A DNA stretch of 64,000 nt from positions 3,162,001 through 3,226,000 of the forward strand of contig NC_015125.1 of the NCBI RefSeq assembly GCF_000202635.1, read 5' to 3'. The notes beneath the pieces are model-generated. The model was not told the DNA's origin, did not search any database, and saw only the letters and a list, made by a program, of their open reading frames with translations. The position numbers were made by a program, and so were the translations under genes. Positions 1 through 8,684 of this stretch are shown here, piece by piece; within the stretch, counting starts at the first letter, position 1, and each line of letters begins with the position of its first letter. Source of the DNA: Microbacterium testaceum StLB037. Its GTDB lineage: Bacteria > Actinomycetota > Actinomycetes > Actinomycetales > Microbacteriaceae.

Positions 1-325
1 CGACATCCTCGCGGCCCTCCGCCGTCTCGGGGAGCCCTACGCCTGCGCGCCGGGCGAGCTCGCGCGCCACACGATGGTGACCACCGGCGCGGTGACGAAG
101 CGGGTCGACCGGCTCGTGGCATCCGGTCTCGTGTCGAGGAGCGCGAGCGACGACGACGGCCGCGGGCGGGTGATCTCGCTCACACCGGAGGGGCGGCGGG
201 TGATCGACGAGGCGCTGGTCGCGCACGTCGCGAACGAGGAGAGGCTGCTGTCGGCGCTGACTCCGGGCGATCGTCGCACGCTGGAGGGGCTCTTGCGCGC
301 CTGGGGCCGTTCCCTCGGCGCATGA
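1..325 (+). CDS. MarR-family transcriptional regulator, C-terminal part (5' end outside window)
   Basis: The window opens inside this gene. Reading from base 2 gives an open frame of about 107 residues to a TGA at 323-325. The visible part holds the second half of a MarR winged helix: the stretch DILAALRRLGEPY, the recognition-helix region (VTTGAVTKRVDRLVASGLV), and the wing with its typical DDDGRGRVISLTPEG run. The tail is the C-terminal dimerisation helix. It is clearly related to the second MarR gene at 47938-48441 (shared pattern D.L.ALRR.GEPY). MarR proteins are dimeric repressors released by small ligands; the target here is unknown because the upstream neighbour is outside the window. 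It converges on hrpA with a 51-base gap. Confidence 0.85.
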   Translation, partial: DILAALRRLGEPYACAPGELARHTMVTTGAVTKRVDRLVASGLVSRSASDDDGRGRVISLTPEGRRVIDEALVAHVANEERLLSALTPGDRRTLEGLLRAWGRSLGA

Positions 326-376
326 GAGGTCACGTTCTGTCGCCGCGGCTCGCGTCGCGCAACGGAAAGCGACCCC

Positions 377-3300
377 TCACCCGCCTTTGAGCGCCTTCGC
401 GATGCGCTGAGGCGACACCGGCTCGGCGGTGCCGAGGCGCTGGGCGAAGAGGCTGACGCGCAGTTCCTCCAGCAACCACCGCGTCTGCACGAGGTTCGCG
501 GGAGCGTCGGCGGGGAGCGGCACCGTGCCGCCGGCCTCGACGAAGCCCGCGGCGGCGCGCTCGTACTCGGTCATGCGCTGGCGGTCGCGGCCCGGGTTGT
601 CGGACAGCGTCTTCACCCGCTCGAGCGCTCCGGCGAGGTAGCGAGGGTAGTGCTGCAGGCGCGGCAGGCCCGTGCGCGAGAGGAAGCCGGGGAACAGCAG
701 GCCCTTCACCTGGCCCCTCACGTCGTTGAGGGCTCCGAGAAGGGTGATGGAGGCGGCATCCTTCATCGCCCTCTCGACCTCGCGCTGCGCCAGCAGGATC
801 TTCGCGGCCAGCGACACCGTCTGGAACGTGCGGTCGACCGAGGCGGCCGAGAATGCGTCGCGCACCCGCTCGAAGTCGGCCCTGGTGCGCACGACACCGG
901 TCGGGCTCTCGCGCCCGAGGATGTCGTCGGCCAGGGCCACGCGCGCATCCTCGATCAGCGCTTTCGCGTTCTGGTACGGGGATGCCGCGAGCGCAAGCTT
1001 CTCGTTCGCGGTGAGGTGGTCGAGAACGTAGCTGGCGGGGGAGGCGACGGCGAGCAGCATCAGGCGACGGATGCCGGCGCGGGTGTGCCTCTCGGCGTCC
1101 TCGGGCGTCGCCTCGACGCGCAGGGCCACGCTGTCGCCCTCGTCGACGAGCGCCGGGTACCCACGCACGACGCCGCCGGCGACGGGCGTGTCGACGACCT
1201 CGGTGAGCTCGTCGAGGTCCCAGGTCGTGAGCTTCGCGCGCGAGGCGAACGCGGGGGAGGCCTCGGCGACCTTCGCGGCTCGCTGCGCCGGGCGAGCGAT
1301 CGTGGACTCGACGCTCGAGCGGGCCCTGTCCGCCAACCGTCGCTGCAGAGCCGCGAGGTCGCGATCGCTGCCGATCGCGCGGCCCCGGCCGTCGACCGCG
1401 CGGAAGGAGGGCAGCAGGTGCGCGGGCACCCGTTCGAGCTCGAAGTCGGCGGCGCTCACCCGCTGGTTCGCCACGCGCTGCACGAGGGCCGCGAGGGCGT
1501 CGACGAGTGTCGTCTTCGGCAGACCGTTCGCGTGCTCGGGGCCCTTCTCGGCGAGCTCGGCCGAGAATTTCTCGGCCCAGTCGGCCGCGGGCACGACGTT
1601 GCGGCGGATGGTCTTCGGCAGCGCGCGCAACAGGGCCGTGACCAGCTCGTCGCGCATGCCGGGCACCTGCCAGTCGAAGCCGTCGGGGCGCAGCTGCGCG
1701 AGCAGCGGCAGCGGGACGACCACCGTGACGCCGTCGTCAGGCGCTCCGGGCTCGAAGCGGTAGGCGAGGTTCAGCGTCTGGTCGCCCTGGCGCCACCGTG
1801 CGGGGAAGGCGCGGTCATCGCCCTGCGCGCGGTCGCCGGTGAGGTCGGACTCGCGCAGGTCGAGCAGGTGCGGCGTGCGGTTCGAGGCATCCTTCCACCA
1901 CGTCTCGAACGAGCGCACGTCGGTGACGTCGGCCGGGATGCGGGCGTTGTAGAACGCGAACACCGCTTCGTCGCCGATGAGGATGTCGCGGCGGCGCTCG
2001 CGCTCCTCGATCTTCTCCAGCAGGCGGCGCTGCTCCTGGTTGCGGCGGAGGAACGCGGTGAGCCGCTTGTCGAGCACCGAGGGGTCCCACTCGCCTTCGA
2101 CGAGCGCGTGCCGCACGAACATCTCCCGCGCGAGAGGGCGGTCGAAGCGCGCGAGCTGCACGCGTCGCCGCCCGACGAGCTCGACCCCGAAGAGCGTGAC
2201 CTTCTCGTAGGCGGCGGCGGAGCCGGCATCCTTCGACCAGTGGGGCTCGCTCAGCGAGTGCTTGACGAGGTCGGGGGCGAGCTCTTCGGCCCACGCCGGG
2301 TCGACGGCGGCGACCGTGCGGGCGAACAGGCGCGAGGTCTCGACGAGCTCGGCCGCCATGACCGCCGAGGGCCGCTTCTTCTTCAGCCCCGACCCGGGGA
2401 AGATCGCGAACCGCGCGCCGCGCGCGCCGGTGTACTCGCCCTTGATCGGGCGGGCATCGCCCGGCGCCTTGCGGTCCTTGGTCTGCGCCATCGTGCGTTG
2501 ATCCAGGATGCCGATGTGCGACAGGAGCCCGGACAGGATGGCTCGGTGGATCGCGTCGCCGGCGGCGTGGCCCTCGGGGGCGGTGGCGGCAGACCCTGGT
2601 CCCACTTCTGACGGTGCATGTCCCGAAAAGTGTCGCTGCGAGGGGTCCGAACCGGCCATATGTGGGACATGGTTTCTCGCGCCACGACCGGCCGCGCGGG
2701 CGTCGCCGCGCCCGCCGCCGCGCCCGCCGCCGCCGCGCCGGGCACCCGCGCCGTCGCCGCGCCCGCCGCGCTCGCCGGAGCCGCGCGCTCCGCCGTCGCC
2801 CGACCCGCGCTCGCCGCCGCCGAGGGACCGCAGCTGCCGGTGCACGTCCACCCACTCGCGCACGCGCACGTAGTTGAGGTGCTCGCTGCGGCACAGACGC
2901 CGGAACGCGCTCGAGCCGAGCTCGGCCTGCTTCTCCTGCAGGTACTCCCACAGGTTCAGCAGCGAGAGGAAATCGCTGGTCGGATCGGTGAACCGCGCGT
3001 GGAAGCGGTCGGCTTCCTCGCGGCGCTCCTCGGGACGCTCCCGCACGTCTTGGATCGACATGCCCGACACGATCGCGAGAACCTCGGCCTGCACGTCGTT
3101 CCGGCGGGCCTCGATGAGCATGCGCGCGAAGCGCGGGTCGATCGGCAGCCGGGCGATCTCGCGGCCGACCTCGGTGAGGCGGGGGCCGTCCTCGTCGCGT
3201 CGCCCGCGGCGCTGCCGCGACGGGTCGCCCTCGTCGCGCCCGCCCGGCTGGCGCGACGGGTCACCGTCCTCGCGCACATCGCGGTCGCGCGCGGCAGGGG

Positions 3301-4738
3301 CGCGCGACCCCGGCGCCGGCAGCTTCACCGCGCCGAGCTCGACGAGCAGGTCGAACGCCGCTTTCACACCGCGCGAGTCGGGCGGGGTGAGGAACGGGAA
3401 AGCCTGGATGTCGCCGAACCCGAGCGACAGCATCTGCAGGATCACGGATGCCAACGACGTGCGCAGGATCTCCGGTTCGGTGTATTCCGGTCGGCGCAGG
3501 AAGTCGTCCTCGGAGTACAGCCGGATCGCGATGCCCGGCGACGTGCGTCCCGCACGCCCCGAGCGTTGCTGCGCCGACGCCTGGGACACGGCCTCGATCG
3601 GCAGCCGCTGGATCTTCGAGCGGTTGCTGTACCGCGAGATGCGGGCGGTTCCGGTGTCGATGACGTACCGGATGCCGGGGACCGTGAGACTCGTCTCGGC
3701 GACGTTCGTGGCGAGGATGACGCGGCGGCGGACGCCCGCGACGCTCGAGCGCTCGAAGACGCGGTGCTGTTCCGCGGCGGACAGGCGGCCGTACAACGGC
3801 AGCACCTCGGTCGGCGCGGCATTCTTCGGATACGCCCCGCGGATGGCATCCGCCGCATCGCGGATCTCGGCCTCGCCGGGGAAGAAGACGAGCACGTCGC
3901 CCGCGGGCTCGCGGTCGAGCTCGCGGAGGGCCGCGACGACGGCCCCGACCTCGTCCACGTCGTCGTCAGTGCCGCCGGGCTTGCCGACAGCGCGTGCGGA
4001 ACTCCGGACTTTCTGCGGCCCCGACCCCGCGCGGCCGCGGGATGACGGGACGGCCGGGTCGTCGGCATCCGCATCCTCAGGAGTTTCGCCCGCGCCGTCC
4101 GCGTCCTCCGCGCCGCCCGGCGGCCGGTACCGGATCTCCACCGGATACGTGCGGCCCGACACCTCGATCACCGGCGCCGGCACCGGCTCGCCGCCGGGCT
4201 CGGTGGGAGCCGCGGCGAAGTGGCGCGCGAAGCTCTCGGGGTCGATCGTCGCCGAGGTGACGATGACCTTGAGGTCGGGGCGTTTCGGCAGAATGCGGCG
4301 CAGGTAGCCGAGCAGGAAGTCGATGTTCAGGGAGCGCTCGTGCGCCTCATCGACGATGATCGTGTCGTAGCGGCGCAGGAGCCGGTCGCGGTGGATCTCG
4401 TTGAGCAGGATGCCGTCGGTCACCAGCGCCACGCGCGTGTCGGCGGACACCTTGTCGGTGAAGCGGACCTTGTACCCGACGGTCGAGCCGAGGGGGACCT
4501 GCATCTCCTCGGCGATGCGCTCGGCGATCGTGCGCGCGGCGATGCGGCGAGGCTGCGTGTGCGCGATCGAGGTGCGGCCGAGCTCGAGGCAGATCTTGGG
4601 CAGCTGCGTGGTCTTGCCCGAGCCGGTCGCACCGGCGACGATCACGACCTGGTGGTCGCGGATGGCGCGCGCGATCTCGTCCCGCGCGGCGCTGACGGGC
4701 AGCTCGGGCGGGTAGACGATGACGGGTTCGACAGACAC
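377..4738 (-). CDS. hrpA: ATP-dependent RNA helicase HrpA (DEAH box), with a large Gly/Arg insert
   Basis: A 1453-residue cytoplasmic DEAH-box RNA helicase; in other bacteria HrpA rescues stalled ribosomes and acts on mRNA. Visible motifs: Walker A GATGSGKTT (36-44), DEAH (130-133), SAT (162-164), motif VI QRSGRAGR (391-398), then the helicase-associated region and the long HrpA C-terminal domain (IHRAILSGLLSHIGILDQ near 730, EYTGARGARFAIFPGSGL after it, and the typical ending RWLLEELRVSLFAQRLGT). It is about 150 residues longer than E. coli HrpA. The extra length lies in three disordered inserts: acidic 208-262, charged 475-520, and an RGG-like insert 638-728, whose last third is encoded by a palindromic DNA element. 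The start is GTG at 4738, preceded by a TAGGCT hexamer and no Shine-Dalgarno. Confidence 0.95.
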   Translation of the reverse strand: MSVEPVIVYPPELPVSAARDEIARAIRDHQVVIVAGATGSGKTTQLPKICLELGRTSIAHTQPRRIAARTIAERIAEEMQVPLGSTVGYKVRFTDKVSADTRVALVTDGILLNEIHRDRLLRRYDTIIVDEAHERSLNIDFLLGYLRRILPKRPDLKVIVTSATIDPESFARHFAAAPTEPGGEPVPAPVIEVSGRTYPVEIRYRPPGGAEDADGAGETPEDADADDPAVPSSRGRAGSGPQKVRSSARAVGKPGGTDDDVDEVGAVVAALRELDREPAGDVLVFFPGEAEIRDAADAIRGAYPKNAAPTEVLPLYGRLSAAEQHRVFERSSVAGVRRRVILATNVAETSLTVPGIRYVIDTGTARISRYSNRSKIQRLPIEAVSQASAQQRSGRAGRTSPGIAIRLYSEDDFLRRPEYTEPEILRTSLASVILQMLSLGFGDIQAFPFLTPPDSRGVKAAFDLLVELGAVKLPAPGSRAPAARDRDVREDGDPSRQPGGRDEGDPSRQRRGRRDEDGPRLTEVGREIARLPIDPRFARMLIEARRNDVQAEVLAIVSGMSIQDVRERPEERREEADRFHARFTDPTSDFLSLLNLWEYLQEKQAELGSSAFRRLCRSEHLNYVRVREWVDVHRQLRSLGGGERGSGDGGARGSGERGGRGDGAGARRGGGGRGGGRGDARAAGRGARNHVPHMAGSDPSQRHFSGHAPSEVGPGSAATAPEGHAAGDAIHRAILSGLLSHIGILDQRTMAQTKDRKAPGDARPIKGEYTGARGARFAIFPGSGLKKKRPSAVMAAELVETSRLFARTVAAVDPAWAEELAPDLVKHSLSEPHWSKDAGSAAAYEKVTLFGVELVGRRRVQLARFDRPLAREMFVRHALVEGEWDPSVLDKRLTAFLRRNQEQRRLLEKIEERERRRDILIGDEAVFAFYNARIPADVTDVRSFETWWKDASNRTPHLLDLRESDLTGDRAQGDDRAFPARWRQGDQTLNLAYRFEPGAPDDGVTVVVPLPLLAQLRPDGFDWQVPGMRDELVTALLRALPKTIRRNVVPAADWAEKFSAELAEKGPEHANGLPKTTLVDALAALVQRVANQRVSAADFELERVPAHLLPSFRAVDGRGRAIGSDRDLAALQRRLADRARSSVESTIARPAQRAAKVAEASPAFASRAKLTTWDLDELTEVVDTPVAGGVVRGYPALVDEGDSVALRVEATPEDAERHTRAGIRRLMLLAVASPASYVLDHLTANEKLALAASPYQNAKALIEDARVALADDILGRESPTGVVRTRADFERVRDAFSAASVDRTFQTVSLAAKILLAQREVERAMKDAASITLLGALNDVRGQVKGLLFPGFLSRTGLPRLQHYPRYLAGALERVKTLSDNPGRDRQRMTEYERAAAGFVEAGGTVPLPADAPANLVQTRWLLEELRVSLFAQRLGTAEPVSPQRIAKALKGG
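2599..2671. repeat. Nested palindromic element inside hrpA
   Basis: Two nested inverted repeats lie within the hrpA reading frame: GTCCCAC (2599-2605) against GTGGGAC (2662-2668), and CATGTCCC (2617-2624) against GGGACATG (2664-2671). The block is less GC-rich than its surroundings (for example CCATATGTGGG and CCCGAAAAGTG) and encodes roughly residues 690-713 of the HrpA linker, a stretch with no helicase-like character. It looks like a small mobile palindromic element that inserted in frame, but no second copy exists in this window to prove it. Confidence 0.45.
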
Positions 4739-4752
4739 AGCCTTTCAGCCTA
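4739..4752 (-). promoter_or_regulatory. Candidate -10 box for leaderless hrpA mRNA
   Basis: On the minus strand TAGGCT (4752-4747) is followed by 8 bases and then the GTG start codon. No usable Shine-Dalgarno fits in that space, so transcription would begin at or within about two bases of the start codon. No convincing -35 box is seen. Confidence 0.35.
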
Positions 4753-4820
4753 TCGCGGGCCGACGCCGCGAGCTCGATCCCCCGGCGTCGCGTTCTGGCC
4801 CGCCGAGGGCGCCCCCCTAC

Positions 4821-4887
4821 CGAGAAACGCCGTTCCTTCCGAAACACGCCGTGCCGCGGCGTGTCTCGGGAGGAACGGCGTTTCTCG
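4821..4887. repeat. 67-bp near-perfect palindrome; possible terminator or REP-like element
   Basis: Bases 4821-4851 pair with 4887-4857 over 31 positions with one G-T wobble (4838/4870) and one A-C mismatch (4843/4865), leaving a loop of about five bases. The arm begins CGAGAAACGCCGTTCCT. It starts ten bases beyond the stop codon of the beta-N-acetylhexosaminidase gene (minus strand) and lies upstream of hrpA. The stem is far longer than an ordinary intrinsic terminator and has no U-tract, so it may be a dispersed palindromic element serving as the transcript end. Confidence 0.75.
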
Positions 4888-4896
4888 CGGAGGGGC

Positions 4897-6054
4897 TCAG
4901 GGCATCGACGCCTTCGCCGACAGGATGCGGGTCGCCGCGGCATCCACCTTCGCGGCGAAGGCGCTGTCGCTCTGCGCGCGCGAGCGGACCGCGTCGCGCA
5001 TCTCGGGGTACACCGACGAATCCGCCGACACCAGGAGCAGGTCGATCCCCGCCTCGATGGCGAGGGTGGCGCGATCGGCCGGCGACCAGGCCTGCACCTG
5101 CTGCGCGGCGGAGAGGTCGTCCGTGGTCACGACGCCGTCGAAGCCGACCGTGTTCCGCAGAACCCCGACGACCGTGGGTGAGAAGGCCGCGGGCGCCGAG
5201 GGATCGATCTTGGCGTAGATCGCCGTCGACAGCATGACCACCGCCGGCCCCTCCGGCAGCACCGTCGAGTACACGCCCACGTCGGCGCCGTCGGCCGTGA
5301 CGAAGTCGTCGGTCACCCCGGCGGTCGTGTCGGTGTTGTCGCCGACGTGCCCGAGGCCGGGGAAGTGCTTGAAGGTCGGGAGCACCCCACCGTCGCGCAT
5401 TCCGGCGGCGAATGCCCCCGCCTTGGCGGCCACGGTCGCTCCGTCGTAGCCGTACTGGCGGTCGAGCTGGCCGATCGGCGGGTTGCTCTGCGCCGTCTCG
5501 GGGCTCGTGACGACGTCGGCCACGGGAGCGAGGTTCATGTTGACGCCGGCCTGGGCGAGTTGCCCGCCCCAGGTCGCCGCGTTGCCGCGGAGGGTCGCGT
5601 CGTCCTGCTGCCCCTGGTCGACGGCGGAGGGGATCTCATCGAACCCCGGGCCGCTCAGCACCTGCACCTCGCCGCCCTCCTGATCGGTGGACACCCAGAG
5701 CAGCGGCTGCCCCGTCGCCTGCGCCGAGGTGAACGTCGACACGAGTCCCGCGGTCGCCTGAGCCCCGGCATCCGATCGTCCGTGCAGGAAGATCCCGCCG
5801 ATGTGGTCGTCGGTGACCGCCGCCAGGGTCGTCGGGTCGGCCCCGTCGACCGAGGTCCCCACCATGAACAGCTGTCCCACCCTGTCGTCGAGGCTCATCC
5901 CCGCCAGAGGATCCGGGGTGGGTGTCGGGGTGGGAGTCGGTGAGGGGGACGGGGATGCCGTCGGGCTCGGGGTCGGAGCGGGCTCGGGGACGCACCCGGT
6001 GAGCGTCAGGGCGGCGAGCACGAGCAGGGCGGAGGTCCGCGCGGCGGTCTTCAC
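4897..6054 (-). CDS. nagZ: Glycoside hydrolase family 3 beta-N-acetylhexosaminidase, lipoprotein
   Basis: A 385-residue GH3 enzyme that should remove N-acetylglucosamine from muropeptides or other beta-linked GlcNAc. The signal peptide ends in a lipobox LTGC (Cys21), followed by a Pro/Ser/Thr-rich spacer (about 24-48), so the enzyme sits on the outer face of the membrane, as in other Gram-positives, unlike cytoplasmic E. coli NagZ. Family motifs: DQEGG (124-128), KHFPGLGHVGDNTD (229-242, matching KHFPGHGxTxxDSH) and the nucleophile region VVTTDDL (308-314). The start chosen is GTG at 6054, which gives a full leader; the open frame continues upstream only as a shadow of the LCP gene. The large palindrome 4821-4887 follows its stop. 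The downstream position next to an LCP ligase fits a cell-wall remodelling role. Confidence 0.85.
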   Translation of the reverse strand: MKTAARTSALLVLAALTLTGCVPEPAPTPSPTASPSPSPTPTPTPTPDPLAGMSLDDRVGQLFMVGTSVDGADPTTLAAVTDDHIGGIFLHGRSDAGAQATAGLVSTFTSAQATGQPLLWVSTDQEGGEVQVLSGPGFDEIPSAVDQGQQDDATLRGNAATWGGQLAQAGVNMNLAPVADVVTSPETAQSNPPIGQLDRQYGYDGATVAAKAGAFAAGMRDGGVLPTFKHFPGLGHVGDNTDTTAGVTDDFVTADGADVGVYSTVLPEGPAVVMLSTAIYAKIDPSAPAAFSPTVVGVLRNTVGFDGVVTTDDLSAAQQVQAWSPADRATLAIEAGIDLLLVSADSSVYPEMRDAVRSRAQSDSAFAAKVDAAATRILSAKASMP

Positions 6055-6107
6055 GCTTCGATGCTCTCGCACCGAGCGGCGGGAACGCGGACCCTTGCGC
6101 GCCGGCC

Positions 6108-7349
6108 TCAGCCGCGTCCCACCGAACAGGTCGCCTGATCGGCCTTGCTCCCGCTGACGTTCGACGGAAGATCCACGACCTCGGGGCCGGGGGTGGCATC
6201 CGTCGCTCCGGGCGTCGGGGACTCGGGGGTGGTGGGATCCGCCGTGGGAGCCGAGGGGTCCAGCGTCACGCCTTCGTTCGCCCCGAGTTCGCCGGTGAGC
6301 GCGATCGGCGCGTTCCGGGCGAGGGCGTCCCACAGCACGGCGGCCGCGTCGGTGTCGGGCACGACCTTGTTGTCGTCGTCCGGGTCGGTCAGCACGGGGT
6401 ACTGCACGAAGGTGGTGTCGCTGAGCGGGACGTCCTTGAGCGTGTACGCCAGCTGCGCGATGCGCACGGGGTCGGCGAGGCTCTCGCTCGGCGTGACGTT
6501 GTTGGCGGCGGTGTTCGCGAGCCCCAGCAGTGTCCCGGGGTTGGTGAGCACCTCGTCGCTGCGCATCTTGTTCAACAGGCGCGACATGTACTGCTGCTGG
6601 TTGCCGATGCGGGCGAGGTCGCTGCCGTCGCCGATGCCCTTGCGCGTTCGCAGGAACGCGAGGGCGTCGTAGCCCTGTACGACCCGGGGGCCGGGCTCCC
6701 AGGTGATGCCGGCGTCGTAGTCGTCGATGCCGTCGCCGCCGATGCATACCTCGACGCCGCCCACGGCGTCGGTGATGTTCACGACGTTGCCGAAACTGAC
6801 CTTCGCGGCGAACGGGATCTGCTGACCCGTGAGGTTCGAGACGGTGCTGGCGACGCACGCGAGACCGCCGGCTTCGTACGCCGTGTTGATGGACGCCTTC
6901 CACGACCCGGACGACACGGAACCGTCCTCGTTCGTGCACTCGGGGATCTCGAGCTGCAGGTCGCGCGGGAACGACACCACGGTCGCGCGGCGGGGCGCGT
7001 CCGACACGTGCACGAGAAGGTTGACGTCGTTGCGGTCGCCCTCGGCGCCCGGGTCGCTGCAGCGCTCGCCGAAGGCCTCCTTCACCTGGTCGTCGCATTC
7101 GTCGGTCCCCACGATGAGCACGTCGAACGCGCCCGCGTACTCGCTCAGCGACGGGGCCTGAGACGGAGCATCGGGGAGCGGCACCGCGGCCTCCTTCAAC
7201 CGCTGCGAGAGCGACCAGGCGTAGAAGCCGCCGACGGCGACCGCGGCCACGACGGCCACCGTGAGACTGATCGCGAGGACCTTCAGTCCTCGGCGCCAGC
7301 CCGAGACGGGGCGGCGGCGAGCGTGGGCGGCGGGAGGTTCGGGGGACAC
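6108..7349 (-). CDS. LytR-CpsA-Psr (LCP) family cell-wall polymer ligase
   Basis: A 413-residue LCP protein. LCP enzymes transfer undecaprenyl-linked glycopolymers onto peptidoglycan outside the membrane. After a basic N-terminus there is one membrane segment (about 24-48, LKVLAISLTVAVVAAVAVGG), then the LCP domain: FDVLIVGTDECDD, EGDRNDVNLLVHV, VSFPRDLQLEIPEC, and INTAYEAGG with GLACVASTVSNLTG, followed by the typical VQGYDALAFLRTRKGIGDGSDLARIGNQQQ region. The conserved Asp and Arg residues that bind the phospholipid head are present. The tail is Pro/Thr/Asp-rich and probably disordered. Cysteines in the insert regions may form disulphides. The start is GTG at 7349, with a TTTACT hexamer six bases upstream and no Shine-Dalgarno. 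The GH3 enzyme gene follows 53 bases downstream on the same strand. Confidence 0.9.
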   Translation of the reverse strand: MSPEPPAAHARRRPVSGWRRGLKVLAISLTVAVVAAVAVGGFYAWSLSQRLKEAAVPLPDAPSQAPSLSEYAGAFDVLIVGTDECDDQVKEAFGERCSDPGAEGDRNDVNLLVHVSDAPRRATVVSFPRDLQLEIPECTNEDGSVSSGSWKASINTAYEAGGLACVASTVSNLTGQQIPFAAKVSFGNVVNITDAVGGVEVCIGGDGIDDYDAGITWEPGPRVVQGYDALAFLRTRKGIGDGSDLARIGNQQQYMSRLLNKMRSDEVLTNPGTLLGLANTAANNVTPSESLADPVRIAQLAYTLKDVPLSDTTFVQYPVLTDPDDDNKVVPDTDAAAVLWDALARNAPIALTGELGANEGVTLDPSAPTADPTTPESPTPGATDATPGPEVVDLPSNVSGSKADQATCSVGRG

Positions 7350-7361
7350 GGCGTCAGTAAA
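7350..7361 (-). promoter_or_regulatory. Candidate -10 box for the LCP gene (leaderless)
   Basis: On the minus strand TTTACT (7361-7356) is separated from the GTG start codon by six bases (GACGCC). This spacing would place the first transcribed base at the start codon. Confidence 0.35.
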
Positions 7362-7395
7362 CCACGCCTGACGGCGAGAACCCCGAACGCGCGCA

Positions 7396-7427
7396 ACGGG
7401 GCGGCCGTCGGCATCCGGCCGCCCCGT
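7396..7427 (-). terminator. Intrinsic terminator of the amidohydrolase/ABC operon
   Basis: A perfect 11-bp stem (ACGGGGCGGCC, 7396-7406, against 7417-7427) with a 10-base loop lies 12 bases beyond the stop codon of the binding-protein gene, the last gene of the leftward operon. It has no strong U-tract, which is usual in high-GC actinobacteria. Confidence 0.75.
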
Positions 7428-7439
7428 GCGGTGTGCTCC

Positions 7440-8612
7440 TTACTGTCCGCCCTCGGTGAGCGTCACGTCGATGGGCGTGTACGTGCCGTCGACGGTGACG
7501 CCTTCGTCCTTCAGCTCCGCGAGTGCCTTCTCGATGTATTCGTTCGAGTGCGCCGACTCGGCAGGTTCGGTGGTGATGAGGTTGAGGCCGTCCTGGTTCA
7601 CGGCCTTCAGCGCACCCTGGACCGTCTTGTCCCACGCCGCGGAGTCGATCGTGCCGAAGTCGCCGCCGGTCCAGATCAGTTTGTTGACCTCGTTCATCTG
7701 CCACAACTGGTGCACCGGGCCGACGGGGAAGGCGTTGACGCCGGGAGCGGTCGCGGCCTTGTAGGTGATGTCCGCGGCCTCGGTGGGGTTGTCGCGCGCG
7801 AAGACCCACCCCTTCGTGACGGCCTTGAGGAATCGCGTGGCGGCGTCGGCGTACGCGGGGTCGTCGGACAGCCGTTTCGTGTCGGCCCAGATGGCGTCCT
7901 GCAGCATGGCGCCGGCGGTGTCCTCGTACGAGATGACGTTGATGTCGTCCATCGTGTAGAGCTTCCCGGTGGCCGGGTTCTTCGTCTCGAGCAGCTGGGC
8001 GAGCTCGTTGTAGGTCATCGCTTGCGCGGCATCCACGTCCTTGTCGAGGAGGGCGTTCATCGAGAAGTCCTGCGTGGTGATCTTCACGGTCGAGGCGTCG
8101 AGACCCTTGTCGGCCATCGCCGCGAAGATCTCCCACTCGTTGCCGAAGCCCCACGAGCCGATCCGCTTGCCCTCGAAGTCGTCGACGCTCGTGATGTTCG
8201 AGTCCTTCCACGACACCTGGGTCGTGCCGGACTTCTGGAACACCTGGGCGATGTCGGTCAGCTCGACGCCCTGGTTCTCGAGCGTGCCGAGCACCTTGGG
8301 TACCCAGGCGACGGCGAAGTCGACGTCGCCGGCGACGAGCGCGTCCTGCGGGACGATGTCACCGCCCGAGGGGAGCACCTGGACGTCGTCGAACCCCTCC
8401 TCCTGGAAGTAGCCCTTGTCGAGAGCGACGTAGTAGCCGGCGAACTGCGCCTGCGGCAACCACTGCAGCTGCAGCTTCACCGAGGTGAGCGGGGTGAAGT
8501 CGGCGTCGGATGCCGCGGGTGCGGAGCTGCCGCCGGAGCAGGCGGAGAGCGCGAGGGCGGCGACGCTGACGCCGGCGATCGCGCCGAGCGTGCGTCGGGT
8601 GCTGTGTCTCAT
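7440..8612 (-). CDS. NMT1/THI5-like ABC transporter substrate-binding lipoprotein
   Basis: A 390-residue periplasmic-type binding protein anchored as a lipoprotein (lipobox LSAC, Cys25). The mature part has the SsuA/THI5-like signature: KLQLQWLPQAQFAGYY at its start, a GYFQEEGFDDVQVLPSGGD segment, then DFAVAWVPKVLG. This family binds pyrimidine precursors of thiamine, sulphonates, nitrate-like anions and hydantoins. Because the gene closes an operon with dihydropyrimidinase and an N-carbamoyl amidohydrolase, a cyclic ureide or pyrimidine ligand is the best inference. It is separated from the upstream permease gene by 72 bases with its own ribosome-binding site (GGAAGGA), consistent with extra expression of the binding protein. 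The terminator at 7396-7427 follows. Confidence 0.88.
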   Translation of the reverse strand: MRHSTRRTLGAIAGVSVAALALSACSGGSSAPAASDADFTPLTSVKLQLQWLPQAQFAGYYVALDKGYFQEEGFDDVQVLPSGGDIVPQDALVAGDVDFAVAWVPKVLGTLENQGVELTDIAQVFQKSGTTQVSWKDSNITSVDDFEGKRIGSWGFGNEWEIFAAMADKGLDASTVKITTQDFSMNALLDKDVDAAQAMTYNELAQLLETKNPATGKLYTMDDINVISYEDTAGAMLQDAIWADTKRLSDDPAYADAATRFLKAVTKGWVFARDNPTEAADITYKAATAPGVNAFPVGPVHQLWQMNEVNKLIWTGGDFGTIDSAAWDKTVQGALKAVNQDGLNLITTEPAESAHSNEYIEKALAELKDEGVTVDGTYTPIDVTLTEGGQ

Positions 8613-8684
8613 GGAAGGTCCTTCCGGTTCGGGTGGAGCATGTGTCGGGTGGTGCAGGCTCTTTCGTCGGAGGGCGGATGCCGT

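Noticed and set aside
2599..2671. End of an insertion sequence
   Set aside because: Terminal inverted repeats are short, no transposase frame is nearby and no target duplication is seen; a small palindromic element fits better.
3981..4030. Possible short inverted repeat in hrpA around GCGGAACTCCGGACTTTCTG
   Set aside because: Pairing is imperfect and the stretch is only somewhat unusual; it lies in a disordered acidic linker and was not convincing as an element.
2618..4045. 475-codon plus-strand frame opposite hrpA
   Set aside because: Antisense shadow of a well-supported helicase; composition is typical of reversed high-GC coding DNA.
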